From contig JAGAQU010000064.1 of the NCBI GenBank assembly GCA_017622575.1, forward strand, positions 23,773-87,772: 64,000 bases of DNA. Reading direction: 5' to 3'. Position numbers and translations under genes: made by a program. The stretch is from Lachnospiraceae bacterium. GTDB taxonomy: Bacteria; Bacillota; Clostridia; Lachnospirales; Lachnospiraceae. Every line of letters begins with the position of its first letter. Position 1 is the first letter of the stretch. Positions 62,845 to 64,000 of the stretch are shown piece by piece. Below the pieces are notes generated by a model. It had not been told where the DNA came from. It saw only the letters and a list, made by a program, of their open reading frames with translations, and ran no database searches.

Positions 62845-63654
62845 ATGGCAGATGTGGAATATGCCTTGCTGGATACTGACTTTATATCTAAGATGCATTT
62901 GATACGCAAGGATGAACAGAACAAGCTAATTGATAAAATTATGTCTATGCCAAACTATACATTTTATTGTCATAAACAGATTTCTGTGGAGTTGTTGCGG
63001 CATAATATCGCCGGAGCACCGGAATGGTTCGAGGCGAAGGTTACGGAAAAAGCCATCTATATGTATGATGACGAAATGATATTGGACGAGCTTTCTAAAA
63101 TCTATGGGGATTTGGCTATCAGTGTTTATGCAGAAATGTTAAAAAATGCTTGTGATGCATATAAAGAAGGATATTTTGAAGAGAAGTTTCTTTTGATTTC
63201 TAAAATAGATTGCCTATGTGTAAGCAGAGAAGAATTTATGAGACAGTTACAAGTTGATTGCGATACGATTGGTGAAGGACAAAATCTTGGAGAATTAAAG
63301 TCATATGTCTTACTGCAAGTATTGAATATAAAGCATGGGGCACAAATCTACGTTTTTTGTTCGGATGATAAGAATGCAAGAAATGGCGTGGTTAGCATTG
63401 GCGGTGCCAGATGCATTAGTGTATTGTCTTCCTTTGTGAGGCTGAAAAATGAAATCGGATTTTCAAGAGAAGATGCAGAGCCATATATCCAATCCTATAT
63501 GAGCAGATGTTTAGGAAAAGACCAAAAGACCTTTCGAGTACAAGATACATCAAAAGAAAGGAGAATGTGTAAGATACCTTGCGAGCAGGTGTTTGATGAA
63601 ATATTTGACGGCAAAATTAAAGAAATGAAGACGGGTAATTTGAGGTACATATAA
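62845..63654 (+). CDS. PIN-like nuclease domain protein, likely toxin or effector
   Basis: 269 residues. PIN-type acidic residues in order: Asp10 and Asp12 in LLDTDFISK, Glu49 in ISVELLRH, Glu150 in NLGELKSY, and Asp174/Asp175 in FCSDDKNAR. The spacing fits a PIN-like RNase with a helical insert (about 60-130), followed by a C-terminal extension. RBS AAGGTGAG precedes the ATG. Third gene of the XRE-ImmA operon; probably the effector held silent by the XRE protein. Confidence 0.75.
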   Translation: MADVEYALLDTDFISKMHLIRKDEQNKLIDKIMSMPNYTFYCHKQISVELLRHNIAGAPEWFEAKVTEKAIYMYDDEMILDELSKIYGDLAISVYAEMLKNACDAYKEGYFEEKFLLISKIDCLCVSREEFMRQLQVDCDTIGEGQNLGELKSYVLLQVLNIKHGAQIYVFCSDDKNARNGVVSIGGARCISVLSSFVRLKNEIGFSREDAEPYIQSYMSRCLGKDQKTFRVQDTSKERRMCKIPCEQVFDEIFDGKIKEMKTGNLRYI

Positions 63655-63682
63655 TATAAATTGCGGAAAGGGAGATGAGTGA

Positions 63683-63877
63683 ATGTTAATATACAATGGA
63701 TTAAAGACAGACTTTATGTCAGATACAGAAAATGATGTTTTGGAGACAAAATTGTATGATGCAATAAAGAATAAAATGAATCGTAGCACCGGATTAAGCG
63801 AACTCAATTCCTGGAGAAATTCTCTAAAGGAAATGTACATTACTTTGAATGATTCTAATATACCTGTTATGAAGTGA
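63683..63877 (+). pseudogene. Truncated N-terminus of a DUF2075-like helicase
   Basis: 64 codons: MLIYNGLKTDFMSDTENDVL, then KNKMNRSTGLSELNSWRNSL and YITLNDSNIPVMK-stop. This matches, from memory, the first about 65 residues of large DUF2075 (Schlafen-type) helicases, which continue with GVAIEYNIPQTAKRVDFL. GGAGATGAG precedes the ATG. The stop at the point where the family continues suggests an insertion or deletion. Confidence 0.55.
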
Positions 63878-64000
63878 CCTCTTGTCAAGAGTAAATTTCA
63901 AGAAATCACCACATTTTCCTTTCTTTAAATTTTAACACTGGATACAGAGGCAGAGCCTCAGATCTAACAGTCCCCGGCCTTGGCCACTCTGTTATACGTG
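63878..64000. other. Unassigned DNA at the window edge
   Basis: Immediately after the truncated frame comes CTCTTGTCAAGAG, a short palindrome, which may mark the end of an inserted element. The last 60 bases are more GC-rich and contain CAGTCCCCGGCCTTGGCCACTC as short repeats of GGCC; nothing is recognised and the sequence stops before a gene can be judged. Confidence 0.35.

Noticed and set aside
63940..64000. tRNA-like sequence on the minus strand at the edge
   Set aside because: A D-loop-like GAGTGGCCAAGGC string is present, but no T-loop GGTTCGAATCC or matching acceptor stem; the sequence also stops at the window edge.

Overview
The window looks like part of the chromosome of a spore-forming, anaerobic Firmicute of the Lachnospiraceae type (class Clostridia). 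The support is the gene content and order: spoIIIAG-spoIIIAH, recN-spoIVB, spoIIM, a Spo0A DNA-binding domain, Coat-F-like proteins, RemA, RqcH, RNase Y and two LexA boxes of Gram-positive form. AGGAGG-type ribosome binding sites are found almost throughout. Most of the sequence is conserved housekeeping DNA on the plus strand, interrupted by several accessory blocks.

Layout. 1-15490: end of the spoIIIA operon, deoB, prfC, a transglutaminase-like lipoprotein, then a long co-directional run asp23-nusB-xseA-xseB-ispA-dxs-tlyA-nadK-argR-recN, a terminator, and spoIVB. 15491-25505: accessory block. It holds a TetR/FAD-oxidoreductase pair, a frameshifted AraC regulator with a GNAT gene, and a minus-strand VIT/VWA surface protein followed by an exosortase-like enzyme. 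A six-copy 11-bp direct-repeat array separates these from a divergent MFS / small membrane protein / SH3-like / S66 peptidase operon. 25540-27680: a Spo0A effector domain lacking a receiver, then glgA. 27710-28952: an array of imperfect hairpins at an exact 74-bp period, leading directly into a gene for a PD-(D/E)XK-like protein. 29093-51643: mostly core genes, namely a SpoVB/MurJ-like flippase, two coat-like proteins, rqcH, yicC-remA-gmk-rpoZ-rimO-pgsA-pncC, recA-recX, rny, an aminotransferase, a NUDIX hydrolase, spoIIM, DAHP synthase, hisS, an Sfp-type transferase, and an AraC regulator divergent from a GH31 glycosidase.

51777-55946: an ArsC/Spx-like protein, a membrane protein, a graveyard of gene fragments (an ArsR-like regulator and a shikimate dehydrogenase C-terminus), then a GH172 (DUF2961) enzyme and a serine hydrolase. 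56305-64000: a defence-like island. It starts with an autoregulated winged-helix regulator, a calcineurin-like phosphatase and a 992-residue primase-helicase-PLD protein of the TOTE type with a small DNA-binding partner. It continues with an XRE / ImmA-IrrE protease / PIN-like nuclease triad and the truncated N-terminus of a DUF2075-like helicase at the edge.

The most unusual features are the 74-bp hairpin array with its nuclease-like neighbour, the single-target exosortase pair in a Gram-positive genome, the 11-bp operator-like array beside it, and the TOTE/PIN island. Functions are read from motifs and context only; no database search was run.
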